DNA of 61,102 nt from a virus: positions 1 through 61,102 of the IMG/VR virus record IMGVR_UViG_3300030107_003962, one strand, 5' to 3'. Shown piece by piece: positions 41,967-51,870 of this stretch; positions within the stretch are counted from its first letter, which is position 1; every line of letters starts with the position of its first letter. A program made the translations under genes and the position numbers. Below the pieces are notes generated by a model, which saw nothing but the letters and a program-made list of their open reading frames with translations, was not told the origin of the DNA and ran no database searches.

Positions 41967-44276
41967 ATGAGCTTTAAAACACAAGTTGAAGCCCTTGTTA
42001 CGGTTCCTGCAACATTTACAGAAGATATGCTGGGTGATTCCTTATCAAATGGGGCTAAAGATGTAATACAAAAAATAATGGTATCTAGGCCTGAAGATAT
42101 TTGGTTGTTTACTAAGTCTTCAGCAGTAGAGCCTTCAGGATTAACTGTAAATAGTGGCTTTGTATATGATGTATCAAGGGGGGCAAAATCTTGCACTCCA
42201 ATCCCCGGACCAATGAGACACAAAGCGGCAGATAGTAGTAGTTTAGCTTATGCTACATCAGAATTCCCTGTATATTATCACTTAGATAGTAAATTATTTA
42301 TATTACCAGAACCGGGAGCTGGTTCATCAAAAACAATATCAACATTCGCAACAGATTCAAACGGAACATTAATTACTACAAGTACAGACCATGGTTTTAA
42401 TGAGTCTGACAATATAATAATAGCAAATAGTGGAGATGAGACATATTACATAGGTGCGCATTATATACATTCAGTTCCATCATCTACGACATTCGTTATA
42501 ACATTAGCGTATAGTGCTGGTGCTGGGCAGACTGATTATACAGTATCAGAACCTACAGCATTATGCCAACATTTATCTTTACCAACTGTAACTCAAAGTG
42601 CTAGTTCAATAGCAAATTTTCCGGCAATTTACTACACTCCAGTAGTGTTGTATGGAGCTATGGATGTGGTCTTGCATTCTATGGCTAAAATCCATACCGA
42701 GTCTCCTACGTTAGACATACCTGCAGGACCCGTAGCTCCTATATTAAAAGAAATTACAACAACATTGCCGACATATACGGAACCTGAGCCTTTTATTATG
42801 CCAGTTCCACCTACTAGTGTAGGAGTAGATTTTGGGGGATTATCAGATTTACCAACTTATGAGTTAATAGATGTACCTGTTGCTCCGGCATTAGTTCTAC
42901 CAGTAAGTCAAATATCAATGACATCTTTAGAAACTGTAGATTTACCCGTTCCTCCACCAGCTCCTGAAATTGATAGTGGCGAGGCGAACTTTACTCAACC
43001 TAGATTAGATGCTCCAGTATATATAAAACCAGTATTTACACCACCTACATTCCCAATATTAGATGAAATTGTATTGCCATCAGCTCCAGTAGTGCCAGAG
43101 TTAGAATTCAATGAGGATGGGCAAACAAATCAAGCTGGCTCTAATTTAGCAGATTATTTACCACCAGTTTTAAATGCTCCAGAATGGACTAGTGTTGATG
43201 TGGCTATTATAGATGAAGACCCTGAGATGGTATCTTCAAAGTTGCAAAAAATACAAAGTCAAGTTTCTGTATTTCAATCTGAATTGCAATCTCAATTAAA
43301 TATTTATCAAAGAGATTTTGCAATATATGAAAATAAAATGAAAGAGGCTATGCAGAATTCTCAGGCGGGTGTATCTATTGAGAATAACAATAATCAAAGT
43401 CTATTAGCTAAATATGGACAAGAGCTTCAAAAGTATCAAGCTGAAAGTACTACAATATTACAGAAATGGGATAAGGATAATATCCAAAAGAAATATACAG
43501 AGTGGAACACGAAATATTCTAATTTGCTACAAGAATATCAGCAAAACATAGCAGTATCCCTAAATGAGTTTCAGGCAGAATCTGCAATATATAATGCAGA
43601 AATACAGAAAGCAATGCAAGATGCTACCAATAAGATGAATTCTTCTAATTCAGAATTTTCAGCAAAGCTAAATAAGTATAGCGGTGAGGTACAGGCATAT
43701 CAAGCTAAGACAGCGCATCAAGTGACAGAATGGAATGCATCTGTAGCTCAAGTAGCTATGACTGAATTTACTCAAAAAAGAGCAGATGCTATGACTGAAT
43801 GGAATACATCTTTAACATCAACTTATTCTTTATATGGACAAAGAGTTGCTGAGAGAAATAATAAATTTCAAGCAGAATTAAGTAAGTATTCAGCAGATAT
43901 AAATAAAAGAATGCAGGAGTATCAAGCTGAGACTGGACTCGATATGTCTATATATACAAATCAAATGAATCTTGCAACAGCTAAATTTCAAGCAGATATG
44001 AATCAGCAAGATACTTTATTTAAAAATCAAATACAAAAGTTCGTAACTGAATCTCAAGACGTTAGGTCAGAGAATCAAGAAATAATGAGTAAGTATACTG
44101 CTGCAGCCCAGCAATGGCAAGGGGAGGCTGGAGTATTAACAAATGAATATAATGCTAAATTACAAGATTTAGGGCAACAATATAATTGGTATGTTGCCAA
44201 ATTAGAGAGTTTAAGAGCTAAATATAATGAATCATTTATGTTGAGCCCTCAAGCACAACAACAACAAAAACAATAA
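41967..44276 (+). CDS. Large coiled-coil virion protein
   Basis: 769 residues. The first about 270 residues are globular. A Pro-rich section follows (about 255-400, P-V-P-P-T-S, P-V-P-P-P-A-P), then an uninterrupted Gln/Ala/Tyr-rich coiled coil (about 410-760) with a repeated E-L-x-K-Y-Q-A-E motif. Similar coil-containing proteins follow the capsid gene in other environmental phages. Structural role at the head-tail vertex is inferred. Confidence 0.7.
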   Translation: MSFKTQVEALVTVPATFTEDMLGDSLSNGAKDVIQKIMVSRPEDIWLFTKSSAVEPSGLTVNSGFVYDVSRGAKSCTPIPGPMRHKAADSSSLAYATSEFPVYYHLDSKLFILPEPGAGSSKTISTFATDSNGTLITTSTDHGFNESDNIIIANSGDETYYIGAHYIHSVPSSTTFVITLAYSAGAGQTDYTVSEPTALCQHLSLPTVTQSASSIANFPAIYYTPVVLYGAMDVVLHSMAKIHTESPTLDIPAGPVAPILKEITTTLPTYTEPEPFIMPVPPTSVGVDFGGLSDLPTYELIDVPVAPALVLPVSQISMTSLETVDLPVPPPAPEIDSGEANFTQPRLDAPVYIKPVFTPPTFPILDEIVLPSAPVVPELEFNEDGQTNQAGSNLADYLPPVLNAPEWTSVDVAIIDEDPEMVSSKLQKIQSQVSVFQSELQSQLNIYQRDFAIYENKMKEAMQNSQAGVSIENNNNQSLLAKYGQELQKYQAESTTILQKWDKDNIQKKYTEWNTKYSNLLQEYQQNIAVSLNEFQAESAIYNAEIQKAMQDATNKMNSSNSEFSAKLNKYSGEVQAYQAKTAHQVTEWNASVAQVAMTEFTQKRADAMTEWNTSLTSTYSLYGQRVAERNNKFQAELSKYSADINKRMQEYQAETGLDMSIYTNQMNLATAKFQADMNQQDTLFKNQIQKFVTESQDVRSENQEIMSKYTAAAQQWQGEAGVLTNEYNAKLQDLGQQYNWYVAKLESLRAKYNESFMLSPQAQQQQKQ

Positions 44277-44285
44277 GGGGAAGAA

Positions 44286-44780
44286 ATGGCAGATAGATTA
44301 GACTGGAAAGTAAGTGTAACGCCTGTTAAACAAACTGCCGCTGGAACAGATGGTGGTGGAGTTCAAGCAGAAGTTATAGCTTATGACTTTAAAAAATCAC
44401 TAGGAGGAGGCAATTCATCAGGAACATGGGCAGGTAATAATACATCTGCATGGGCTGATGATGGCGGCACTCCACAACACACTTTATTACAAAGTAGGAC
44501 TTCAAACAATACAATAACAGTATCGTCAGGAGATGATGCTTTATGGATTAAGCATACAGGATTTAAGTATGATGCGTCTGTAACAACAGGGGCAAATGTA
44601 AACAAAGGTTCTGTTGCAGAAGATACAACTGTTGTCATAATAACTGCTGCCTCACAAGAGGTTTGTAGGTTGAAATCAGGAGAAGGTGTATTATTACCAA
44701 GTCCTAAAAATGCAACATGGACATTAACAGATGATGCAGGTGGTGAAGCGGTAGCTGTTGAATATGCAGTATTCACATAA
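44286..44780 (+). CDS. Beta-rich structural protein
   Basis: 164 residues with a GGGGAAG leader. Gly/Thr/Ala-rich beta pattern (T-I-T-V-S-S-G-D-D-A-L-W-I-K-H-T-G-F), no Cys pairs. Probably a small head or decoration protein. No family recognised. Confidence 0.65.
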   Translation: MADRLDWKVSVTPVKQTAAGTDGGGVQAEVIAYDFKKSLGGGNSSGTWAGNNTSAWADDGGTPQHTLLQSRTSNNTITVSSGDDALWIKHTGFKYDASVTTGANVNKGSVAEDTTVVIITAASQEVCRLKSGEGVLLPSPKNATWTLTDDAGGEAVAVEYAVFT

Positions 44781-44789
44781 GGAGCTAAT

Positions 44790-45053
44790 ATGAAAGTAAA
44801 AGAACTAATGGAATTAGTAGGGGAGAATAAATTTAATTATGTTAAAAATCTAATAGAAGATGGGTTAGCTGAGATACAATTAGAAACTAATGAGAATATC
44901 ACTCAATATATATCTAATTTAGTGGGAGACCAAGCAGCATACAATCTCCCATCTAATTTAGTGCAAGTTAAATCTGTTAAAATTTTAGATTCAAATTCTT
45001 CTTATTACTGTCCTATACCTAGAGTAGATATACCAGATTACAAGGAGAAATAA
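44790..45053 (+). CDS. Head-tail adaptor, N-terminal piece
   Basis: 87 residues. K-E-L-M-E-L-V-G-E-N-K, then V-K-N-L-I-E-D-G-L-A-E-I-Q, then Y-N-L-P-S-N-L-V-Q-V-K-S-V-K matches the first half of podovirus head-tail adaptor proteins (gp11/gp4 class), which are normally about 200-230 residues in one chain. It stops at TAA and the next gene starts in another frame on the same bases (TAATG). Together the two pieces have the normal length. Confidence 0.6.
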   Translation: MKVKELMELVGENKFNYVKNLIEDGLAEIQLETNENITQYISNLVGDQAAYNLPSNLVQVKSVKILDSNSSYYCPIPRVDIPDYKEK

Positions 45054-45451
45054 TGGCATACGGAACCGATGTAGGAAGAAAAATATCTGATAAGTATGCG
45101 TATTTTATAAGGGGAAGGCAGTTAATTATAATTGAATATCCTACAGCATTGGAAGTTCCAATTGGCGATGAACCTCCTTATGTTGCTCCCACTACAACTA
45201 TCAATAGTGGATTATTATTAGAATATACTGCGATTCCTGATACCTCTGGCATTGTAAATGAATCAAGTGAAGTTCCATTGAACGATACGCTTGCTCTTGC
45301 ATTAGTGGATTATATAAGGGCAACTTTGATAGATTCTCCAGAATTAATACAGCAACGAGAATATTACATGACAAGATTTAGAAATAGAATAGCGAAATAT
45401 GTTACTGCTAGAGTAGGTGGAGTAAGAAGAGTAGTTACGAGGAAATTTTAA
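45053..45451 (+). CDS. Head-tail adaptor, C-terminal piece
   Basis: 132 residues, ATG overlapping the previous stop, with AAGGAG just before it. [14 protein letters not shown] and the later [10 protein letters not shown] helix resemble the second half of adaptor proteins. Its own ribosome-binding site argues for two separate chains rather than a sequencing error. Confidence 0.6.
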   Translation: MAYGTDVGRKISDKYAYFIRGRQLIIIEYPTALEVPIGDEPPYVAPTTTINSGLLLEYTAIPDTSGIVNESSEVPLNDTLALALVDYIRATLIDSPELIQQREYYMTRFRNRIAKYVTARVGGVRRVVTRKF

Positions 45452-48378
45452 TGACCATATGGACTAATAGAAGTAGTGATTCTACTACATCTTGGACTTT
45501 AGATTCTGAAACATCTTCAACGAGTTGGAATTTAAAAGACGGTTCATCTACTATATTTGGTACGAGTAATTTCCCAGCTACTATATCTGGTGTGTTTGAT
45601 TCAGCGGCATCAGCAGCAACATCAGTATTGGGTGGTCCATATTCTCTTCTCGACGATAAAAGTTTCGTACTAGGAACCGATTCAGATTTTTACTTTAAAT
45701 ATGATACTACTAGAGATGGTTTTATTCTAGGGAGTAGCTCTAATACTAGTAGTAAATTCTTCACAATAGGCAGTCCATCCGGAGATATATTTACAATTGC
45801 ACATAATGGGAAGGTAACAATTGATGGTGATTTAGATGTTAATGGGACATCAACTACAGTATATGACATAGAAATAGAAGACAAAACTATAAGATTAGCT
45901 GGGGATGAAACTAATAATTCAAATGTGAATGGTGGGGGATTATATTTAGGCAGTTCAGGATTAAATCATTTTATGACATATGTAAGTTCTGGTGATTATT
46001 GGAATTTTAGTACTAATATAAATATCCCAGATGATGGGAAAATATTAAGCGGTGGTTCTCAAATAATAGAGTACGATAATGGTGCTTTTGCAAATGATAT
46101 GTGGTTATTATTTGGAACAGGCTCAGAGCACATGAAACTTTCTTCAAAGGGAAACAAGAACTTAATTCTGTCTACTAATAAAGGCGAAAATGAGACAACT
46201 CCTTTTGGTAGCTCAGGGTATATAGAAATACAAAGTGACATTAATGGAGATATACAAATAACTCCTCACGGAACTGGCAATTTAATATTGGGCAATTCCA
46301 CAGGTGGCGGGATACACTTTACATCAGATATTGTTTACGACCAAAATGGACAGCAAATATTTAGAATAGAAGGCGTTAGTTCCGCTGTAAATACATTAAA
46401 GATGAAATCATCAATTGCAGATAGCGGTCCTGAATTATTTCCAGAGGGCTCAGATACTAATATAGATTTAAACATAAAGTCAAAAGGAACTGGCGATATA
46501 ATATCAGCAGCAGATAAACATTATATTAAGGGTGATAGTGGCGATTACTTTGTTAATATAGACCCAGACAACAATCAATTTTGGCTTACAGACAATCAAA
46601 GTGATGTAGCTTATAACATATTTTCTGACAATAATGATGGGGTTATATTTTCTGTGGGTAAAGACACTTATCCAACTATAAGATTGTACGACAAGGATGA
46701 TGCGGGGAAAGAATATAAGCATTATATACTCGCTGGGAAAAGCTGGTTAAGTAGTCACAATGGGTTTGATTTTAAACTAGGGACTGCTGGCAATTTCGCA
46801 ATAGATATGAGTGATGGGGGTTTATTTACATTATATAGTGGCAATACAGCAAATAAATTTGAAATAAACACAGACGCCAATGGAGTTACAAAGATAGTTA
46901 CAAATGATGGTAATCCTACAGATAGCGACCATGTTGCACACCTTACCGTAGAACCAGATGGAGATTTTATAGTTAATGTAGATGAGGATTGTGAATTTAT
47001 TATACAAGAAGACGGCGGCACATATACACCTACAGCTGATAATCACGCAGCTACAAAGAAATATGTAGATGACCAGCAAAATACAGGACCAACGGGGCCT
47101 ACGGGACCAACAGGACCAGCAGGAACCCCCGGAACAGACGGAACAGATGGCAGCGATGGTGTTGATGGAACTCCGGGTACTCCGGGTTCTGATGGCTCAG
47201 ATGGAAGTCCGGGACCTACAGGGCCTTCAGGGACCGATGGAAGTGACGGAAGTGATGGTAGTCCGGGGCCAACTGGACCAACGGGTCCAACAGGGCCTAC
47301 TGGACCAAGTGGTAGCGATGGTACACCCGGTTCTGATGGTAGCGATGGAGGACCGGGGCCTACTGGACCTACTGGACCAAGCGGTAATGATGGAGCAGAC
47401 GGTAGTGATGGAGCTACAGGGCCAACAGGACCTACGGGGCCAACAGGGCCAAGTGGAGTAGCTGGGGCATTAGATGATTTGTCTGATGTAACATTTTCTA
47501 GTGGCGATTTAACTATTACGGATTTAGATACAATGTTATTCACAACAACTACTGGAACTATCCAACATGATACTGGCCCATATTTCTTTATGAGGTCAGA
47601 CCACGATAATCCATATTGGTATTGGTCAGAGGGTGGAACTAGTATATTAAGTGACCAAAGAGCATCTATAAATGTTACCGCTACAACTAGTTCATTTTCT
47701 TTATATAATCCTGCAAATATTTCACAGTATTTTGATATAGCAACCGGAGCAAGTGGAGATACAACGCTTAGAACATTTTCAGGTGATATGACTCTTAACT
47801 CAAAGACAGGCAATATAACAGTACAAGACGACGGGGGTGCATACACCCCAAGTTCAGATTATCATATAGCTACTAAAAAGTATGTAGATGATGAAATTGC
47901 TGGAGTAGACCCATTTCATATCGCTATTCCACAAAATGCATTTAAACCATCTGTGAATAATAGTTGGTATCCCCCAAATTATAATCAGAATATGGGAAGC
48001 ACGATAACAGCTGCTGATTTTCAAGACCAAACTTTAACATATGCTCATATTTTCCAAACATCAGTAGATACAACTTTAGTAGGTCTTATGTTAAATTTTT
48101 ATGCTAGTTCAAGTGTTTCCTACGAAATTGCATTATACGATGTGACTCTTCCATCTGATGGCGCTACAGTTGCATCAACTGTAACTCAGATTGGTTCTGA
48201 TATTCAATTAAATGGAGGGAGTGCTTTAACATCTTATAGATATTATAGGATAAAACAAACACTTGGCGCATACTCATTAGCAGCTGACCACGGAGTTTAT
48301 TTAATTGGTAGATATACGAGTGGTAGTGGCAAAAAATCACTTTATTTTAGTGGAACATTGGAAGGGTCAAATGGATAA
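45451..48378 (+). CDS. Collagen-like tail fibre
   Basis: 975 residues. An N-terminal beta-rich region repeats short strands. A first [12 protein letters not shown] motif, common in phage fibres, leads into about 42 uninterrupted collagen-type Gly-X-Y triplets (residues about 546-671; GPT, GSD, GTP and GPS units). A second repeat with [12 protein letters not shown] and a C-terminal beta domain follow. Collagen-like fibres form trimeric rods; the tip likely binds the host surface. Overlaps the adaptor stop and the next gene by a few bases. Confidence 0.85.
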   Translation: MTIWTNRSSDSTTSWTLDSETSSTSWNLKDGSSTIFGTSNFPATISGVFDSAASAATSVLGGPYSLLDDKSFVLGTDSDFYFKYDTTRDGFILGSSSNTSSKFFTIGSPSGDIFTIAHNGKVTIDGDLDVNGTSTTVYDIEIEDKTIRLAGDETNNSNVNGGGLYLGSSGLNHFMTYVSSGDYWNFSTNINIPDDGKILSGGSQIIEYDNGAFANDMWLLFGTGSEHMKLSSKGNKNLILSTNKGENETTPFGSSGYIEIQSDINGDIQITPHGTGNLILGNSTGGGIHFTSDIVYDQNGQQIFRIEGVSSAVNTLKMKSSIADSGPELFPEGSDTNIDLNIKSKGTGDIISAADKHYIKGDSGDYFVNIDPDNNQFWLTDNQSDVAYNIFSDNNDGVIFSVGKDTYPTIRLYDKDDAGKEYKHYILAGKSWLSSHNGFDFKLGTAGNFAIDMSDGGLFTLYSGNTANKFEINTDANGVTKIVTNDGNPTDSDHVAHLTVEPDGDFIVNVDEDCEFIIQEDGGTYTPTADNHAATKKYVDDQQNTGPTGPTGPTGPAGTPGTDGTDGSDGVDGTPGTPGSDGSDGSPGPTGPSGTDGSDGSDGSPGPTGPTGPTGPTGPSGSDGTPGSDGSDGGPGPTGPTGPSGNDGADGSDGATGPTGPTGPTGPSGVAGALDDLSDVTFSSGDLTITDLDTMLFTTTTGTIQHDTGPYFFMRSDHDNPYWYWSEGGTSILSDQRASINVTATTSSFSLYNPANISQYFDIATGASGDTTLRTFSGDMTLNSKTGNITVQDDGGAYTPSSDYHIATKKYVDDEIAGVDPFHIAIPQNAFKPSVNNSWYPPNYNQNMGSTITAADFQDQTLTYAHIFQTSVDTTLVGLMLNFYASSSVSYEIALYDVTLPSDGATVASTVTQIGSDIQLNGGSALTSYRYYRIKQTLGAYSLAADHGVYLIGRYTSGSGKKSLYFSGTLEGSNG
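47086..47463 (+). repeat. Collagen-type Gly-X-Y coding repeat
   Basis: Imperfect 9-base repeats encode about 42 Gly-X-Y triplets in the 975-residue fibre. Pro is mostly in X (GPT, GPS), with several Y-position prolines (GTP, GSP). Low complexity creates long false ORFs on the opposite strand. Confidence 0.9.
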
Positions 48379-48487
48379 GATACCAGTAATAGAAGAAGAA
48401 AAAGGAATTCATTATACTGAAGAAAGTATAGAATTGTTAATTGAAAAAATAAACGAAATAATAGACTGGATTAACAGTCAATCATAA
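48371..48487 (+). CDS. Small acidic helical protein (38 aa)
   Basis: A 38-residue ORF from ATG 48371, overlapping the fibre stop by 8 bases, with GGAAGGG upstream. One amphipathic helix ([16 protein letters not shown]). An earlier in-frame ATG at 48305 lies inside the fibre gene and is not used. Function unknown. Confidence 0.55.
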   Translation: MDKIPVIEEEKGIHYTEESIELLIEKINEIIDWINSQS

Positions 48488-48497
48488 GGAGGCCATT

Positions 48498-49682
48498 ATG
48501 GCAATTTATAACTCAGGAAATATGACACCAGAAGAGCTGAAAATGCTTGATGGCGTTATAGAAGAAAACCCACACTATAAAAAAAGAGAAGATAGAAGGG
48601 CAAAGCGTAAAGCTAAGAAAATAGAAAGAAAAGCTGCTAAAGCAAAAGCGAAAGTTGAAAGAAAAAATAAGAAGACGAAGATTAAAACTTTAAAGAAAGG
48701 CTTAAAGAAGGCTAGAAAGAGTGATTCGGAAGATAAAAGAACTAATATTAAAGATATTAAAGACGAAATGAAGTATACAAAGAATCCTGACAAATTCACT
48801 AAAAAAACTGTGAGAAAAAATAGAAAGACTTGGAAAAAAGCAGATAAAGCATATGATAGAACAATAAAAAAGGAACTAAAAGGTTATTCAACTTCAGATG
48901 AATTAGAGAGAAAGGCTAAAAGAAAGCAATGGATAGCGGATAATAATCCAATTAGAAAAGTATCTGAAGCTGTTAGAGATATTGTTAGACCAAATTGGGA
49001 TGAAGATATAGCATATGGTAGGAGTGGTTTAGATGGAAAAAGGACTAGATATAAACCAGAATATAGGGGAAGTAGCGATAGGGATGATGCTAGATTAGGT
49101 AGAATATATAGGGAGGCAGATGAATCATTTGAATTTTCTGCTCCTAAATACGACCCAAATACAGGTAAGAAATTAGACAAATACGAAATAGAAAGTATGA
49201 GGGAAAAAGCGTTTTTTGAAAACAGAGAAAACTTCAGAAAAAGAAAATATTCAGGAGCTAAAGGGAAAGTGAGAAAGTTTATGGAGGATGTATATGATGA
49301 ATATACTCCTGAAATTCACGAAAACCGACATATGCGTTCTTTTAGTAGAGATATGAGAGGCTACACAAGCGATACATATGGAGAAAATTTCGAAAATTTT
49401 AAAAAGAATCGTGATAAAAAATATAGAAATATACGTAAAGAAAAAGCAGAAGATGCAAAGAGTCGTATATTTGAGGACAAACCTTTATCTTTAAGACAGC
49501 AGCAAGTAATATATGAAAGAGATAAAGCAATATATGACAAGAACCCCAATAAAACGTGGGATGGCAAAACAGAGAGTTATGATGAGTATTTAAATAGACG
49601 TGGAGATGATACTCCATATAATAGAGGAAATGAATACTGGAAGAGAAAGAAGAAAAGAGTAAGCCGATATAGGAATAAATAA
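48498..49682 (+). CDS. Extremely basic Lys/Arg-rich protein
   Basis: 394 residues with AAGGAGG before ATG. Residues about 25-150 are nearly continuous Lys/Arg/Ala helices (K-A-K-K-I-E-R-K-A-A-K-A-K). The middle (150-280) is mixed with Tyr/Asp-rich stretches and the end is basic again. No family recognised. Such charge suggests binding to DNA, possibly condensing or escorting the packaged genome, or coating a charged surface. It lies between the fibre and lysis genes. Confidence 0.75.
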   Translation: MAIYNSGNMTPEELKMLDGVIEENPHYKKREDRRAKRKAKKIERKAAKAKAKVERKNKKTKIKTLKKGLKKARKSDSEDKRTNIKDIKDEMKYTKNPDKFTKKTVRKNRKTWKKADKAYDRTIKKELKGYSTSDELERKAKRKQWIADNNPIRKVSEAVRDIVRPNWDEDIAYGRSGLDGKRTRYKPEYRGSSDRDDARLGRIYREADESFEFSAPKYDPNTGKKLDKYEIESMREKAFFENRENFRKRKYSGAKGKVRKFMEDVYDEYTPEIHENRHMRSFSRDMRGYTSDTYGENFENFKKNRDKKYRNIRKEKAEDAKSRIFEDKPLSLRQQQVIYERDKAIYDKNPNKTWDGKTESYDEYLNRRGDDTPYNRGNEYWKRKKKRVSRYRNK

Positions 49683-49700
49683 AAAACAAAGGAGAGTACA

Positions 49701-49808
49701 TTGAAATATATTAAAGATAAATTAAGTTCATTATGGTCTATGCTTAGTTGGAAAGTAATGATGGTTTTGCTAGTAGTAGGTCTAGCAGCAATATGGATGC
49801 TAAGATGA
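49701..49808 (+). CDS. Small transmembrane protein of the lysis cluster (35 aa)
   Basis: TTG start with AAAGGAG 8 bases upstream; 35 residues. Basic N terminus, then one strong membrane span (V-M-M-V-L-L-V-V-G-L-A-A-I-W-M-L) and a final Arg. The lysozyme start overlaps its stop. Candidate holin or antiholin. Confidence 0.6.
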   Translation: MKYIKDKLSSLWSMLSWKVMMVLLVVGLAAIWMLR

Positions 49809-50215
49809 TGCAAGATTTAATCAATAGCGTAAAGGAAAATGAAGGCTATAGAAAAATGGTCTATAAAGATTCTTTAGGTATTGATACCATAGGTTATGGT
49901 TTCGCAATTAAAGACCTTGAGTTGGATGAAGATATTTGTGAGGAGATATTAAAGAGAAAGTTAGATAGGTTAGTTGACAGAGTAACCAAAAAATGGGGAT
50001 GGGTTATTAACTTACCAATTGAAGCGCAAGAGGTAATATATGAAATGTGCTATCAAATGGGAATCTCGGGAGTATCAAAGTTCAAAAAGACATTACTCTT
50101 TTTTGAAAGTCACGAATTCAAAATGGCAGCAAAAGAAATGTTGGACTCTAAGTGGGCTAAATCGGATAGCCCACAAAGAGCTAAAAGAATGAGTGATATA
50201 ATAAAGGAGTTATAA
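49805..50215 (+). CDS. T4-type lysozyme (GH24 endolysin)
   Basis: 136 residues from ATGATG at 49805, overlapping the small membrane gene. A longer frame to 49748 would lie inside that gene and is rejected. Catalytic pattern E-N-E-G-Y (E13), Y-K-D (D22), D-T-I-G-Y-G (T28) is the Glu-Asp-Thr triad of T4 lysozyme. Cuts peptidoglycan glycan strands at the end of infection. No signal peptide, so it needs a holin. No ribosome-binding site: translated by coupling. Confidence 0.9.
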   Translation: MMQDLINSVKENEGYRKMVYKDSLGIDTIGYGFAIKDLELDEDICEEILKRKLDRLVDRVTKKWGWVINLPIEAQEVIYEMCYQMGISGVSKFKKTLLFFESHEFKMAAKEMLDSKWAKSDSPQRAKRMSDIIKEL

Positions 50216-50436
50216 TGGTAGATACACTTAAAACTATGAGTGTTAGTGGAGGAGGAATGTGGGTAACTTGGATGGAATGGTTGCCAGTTGCCGTTAGAGT
50301 TGCTGTGGGAATAGCAACACTATTTTATATGTTCTATAAAACTAAAAACGAATGGTTAAAATATGTTCAAACAAAAGAAAAGGGGGCGCCCAAGAAACGA
50401 CGAGGTCGTAAGAAGAGCCGTCGTAACGCCAGATAA
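50215..50436 (+). CDS. Holin-like membrane protein
   Basis: 73 residues, overlapping the lysozyme stop (TAATG). One membrane span (P-V-A-V-R-V-A-V-G-I-A-T-L-F-Y-M-F-Y) and a very basic C terminus (K-K-R-R-G-R-K-K). Such a layout next to lysozyme fits a small holin. Its last 74 bases also encode the start of the metallophosphoesterase in another frame. Confidence 0.65.
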   Translation: MVDTLKTMSVSGGGMWVTWMEWLPVAVRVAVGIATLFYMFYKTKNEWLKYVQTKEKGAPKKRRGRKKSRRNAR

Positions 50437-51172
50437 ACACTTTCCTATCGCAGATTACCAAGCGATAGATGTTGTTTGTCAAGCAATAAAAATAATTAAA
50501 CCGGATACCTATATTGATTTAGGTGATACAGGTGAATGGCAATTATTTAGCAGGCATCATTGGAAGAATAAAGAAAAACCTCCATTAGAGGTTCTAATTC
50601 CAATGCTAGACAAGGAAGTCAAGTCAGTAAATGATGGGATGGATATAATAGATGAAGCCTTAGATGAGGTTGGATGTAAAGATAGATATTTCATTCAGGG
50701 CAATCACGAAGTTTGGTTAGATGAATTTGTAGAAAAGCATCCATATCTATCCCATTACATGACTAAAGAAGCATTAAATTTAGATGAGAGAGGTTATGAG
50801 TACTGGGAATATATATCAGATGATAAACTTAAAATCGGCAAACTTAATTTTGCCCATGGTTATTATGTCCCTATACATCATGCAAAGAAGCACCTCGCAC
50901 AACTAAAGGAAAATGTTATGTACGGACACACACATGATTTACAGAGATTTACAGAGACAGGCTTGGGAGGCACTCAGAGTGCTTGGAGTCTGGGGTGCTT
51001 AAAAGACATGAGGTCTGAAAAGAATAAATGGTTAAAGGGTAATCTCCACAATTGGAACCATGCATTTGCAGTAGTAGATTGGTTCGGTAATGGAGATTTT
51101 AAAGTAGAGGTAGTAGAGATTATTAACGGAAGAACTACAGTTTGGGGGCATACTATAAATGGAAATGTTTGA
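50363..51172 (+). CDS. Calcineurin-like metallophosphoesterase
   Basis: 269 residues. Metal-binding motifs in order: D-K-H-F-P (D24, H26), I-D-L-G-D-T (D52, D55), Q-G-N-H-E (N114, H115), A-H-G (H165) and G-H-T-H-D (H189, H191). This dinuclear-metal fold hydrolyses phosphodiesters or phosphoesters; the substrate is not predictable. The N-terminal 20 residues are basic and encoded inside the preceding holin-like gene in another frame. Sitting inside the lysis cluster is unusual. Confidence 0.88.
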   Translation: MFKQKKRGRPRNDEVVRRAVVTPDKHFPIADYQAIDVVCQAIKIIKPDTYIDLGDTGEWQLFSRHHWKNKEKPPLEVLIPMLDKEVKSVNDGMDIIDEALDEVGCKDRYFIQGNHEVWLDEFVEKHPYLSHYMTKEALNLDERGYEYWEYISDDKLKIGKLNFAHGYYVPIHHAKKHLAQLKENVMYGHTHDLQRFTETGLGGTQSAWSLGCLKDMRSEKNKWLKGNLHNWNHAFAVVDWFGNGDFKVEVVEIINGRTTVWGHTINGNV

Positions 51173-51458
51173 TTTACTGGAGCGTTTCGGATTACCGGTC
51201 ATGATGGTTGTGGCTTTAGGGTGGTATGTAAAGTCTCAGAATGCTTGGATACAGAATGAACTACAAACTGAGCTAAGAGAGTCGTTTGAAAGGCTTGAGG
51301 GTATCATTATAAAGCTCATAGATGCCCAAAAAACGATGCAAATCAATCAAGCTAAGATAAAGTCTAAGATTAGTGCTATCATTGAAATTATGGCTAGTTT
51401 AAGTGGAAATGGTTTAAAGGAAAAGTTTATGAAAAATAAAAGAAGGGATGATTATTAG
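51159..51458 (+). CDS. Membrane-anchored coiled-coil protein (holin or spanin candidate)
   Basis: 99 residues, overlapping the phosphoesterase end by 14 bases. N-terminal membrane span (F-G-L-P-V-M-M-V-V-A-L-G-W-Y-V), then a long coiled coil and a basic tail. The L-E-R-F-G-L-P motif resembles small phage holins of the YvrJ/BhlA type. A single N-terminal anchor with a periplasmic coiled coil also fits an inner-membrane spanin. Confidence 0.6.
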   Translation: MEMFDLLERFGLPVMMVVALGWYVKSQNAWIQNELQTELRESFERLEGIIIKLIDAQKTMQINQAKIKSKISAIIEIMASLSGNGLKEKFMKNKRRDDY

Positions 51459-51698
51459 ATGATTGAAATATATCTCGCTATAATGTTGCCTCTTCATATT
51501 GCAGATGAAGTATATTCTTGCAATACTCCAAACACGATAGATAATGATAGTCAGATTTTTTGCAAATGGAATGATAAGGATTTTGTTGAACTAAAGAATG
51601 GTGACAGAATTTTAAGACCTAAGAGAAAAAAAGACAATATAGTAAAAGCCTATTATAGGAAAAAATGGTGGAGGGAAAATGTTACCCGGCATACTTAA
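51459..51698 (+). CDS. Small protein with hydrophobic N terminus
   Basis: 79 residues, starting directly after the previous stop. The N terminus (Y-L-A-I-M-L-P-L-H-I-A-D-E-V-Y-S-C) looks like a short signal sequence ending near Cys21, and the rest is basic. If the Cys is lipidated it could be the outer-membrane spanin partner of the preceding protein, but the lipobox is poor. Confidence 0.5.
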   Translation: MIEIYLAIMLPLHIADEVYSCNTPNTIDNDSQIFCKWNDKDFVELKNGDRILRPKRKKDNIVKAYYRKKWWRENVTRHT

Positions 51699-51870
51699 AA
51701 TATTAACACCTAAAGTATTAAATGCTATAATGGATTATGTATTCAAAGATAATAATCTTGACCAGCAAATGGCAGCAATGCAAGAAAGAGTTGGAAAACT
51801 AGAAAACATTAAATGCAAATGCTGCAAAGATAAGTTATATAGAATGAAACATTACGAAGGGACTGATTAA
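51679..51870 (+). CDS. Small helical protein with Cys cluster
   Basis: 63 residues, overlapping both neighbours. Helical N terminus, coiled-coil segment (M-Q-E-R-V-G-K-L-E-N-I) and a K-C-K-C-C-K cluster near the end. No family recognised. Confidence 0.55.
   Translation: MLPGILKILTPKVLNAIMDYVFKDNNLDQQMAAMQERVGKLENIKCKCCKDKLYRMKHYEGTD

Noticed and set aside
47043-47846. 267-codon Pro/Val/Gly-rich frame opposite the collagen-like fibre tract
   Set aside because: It is the mirror of the Gly-X-Y repeat on the coding strand (GPT and GSD codons read backwards). No ribosome-binding site and no independent signal.
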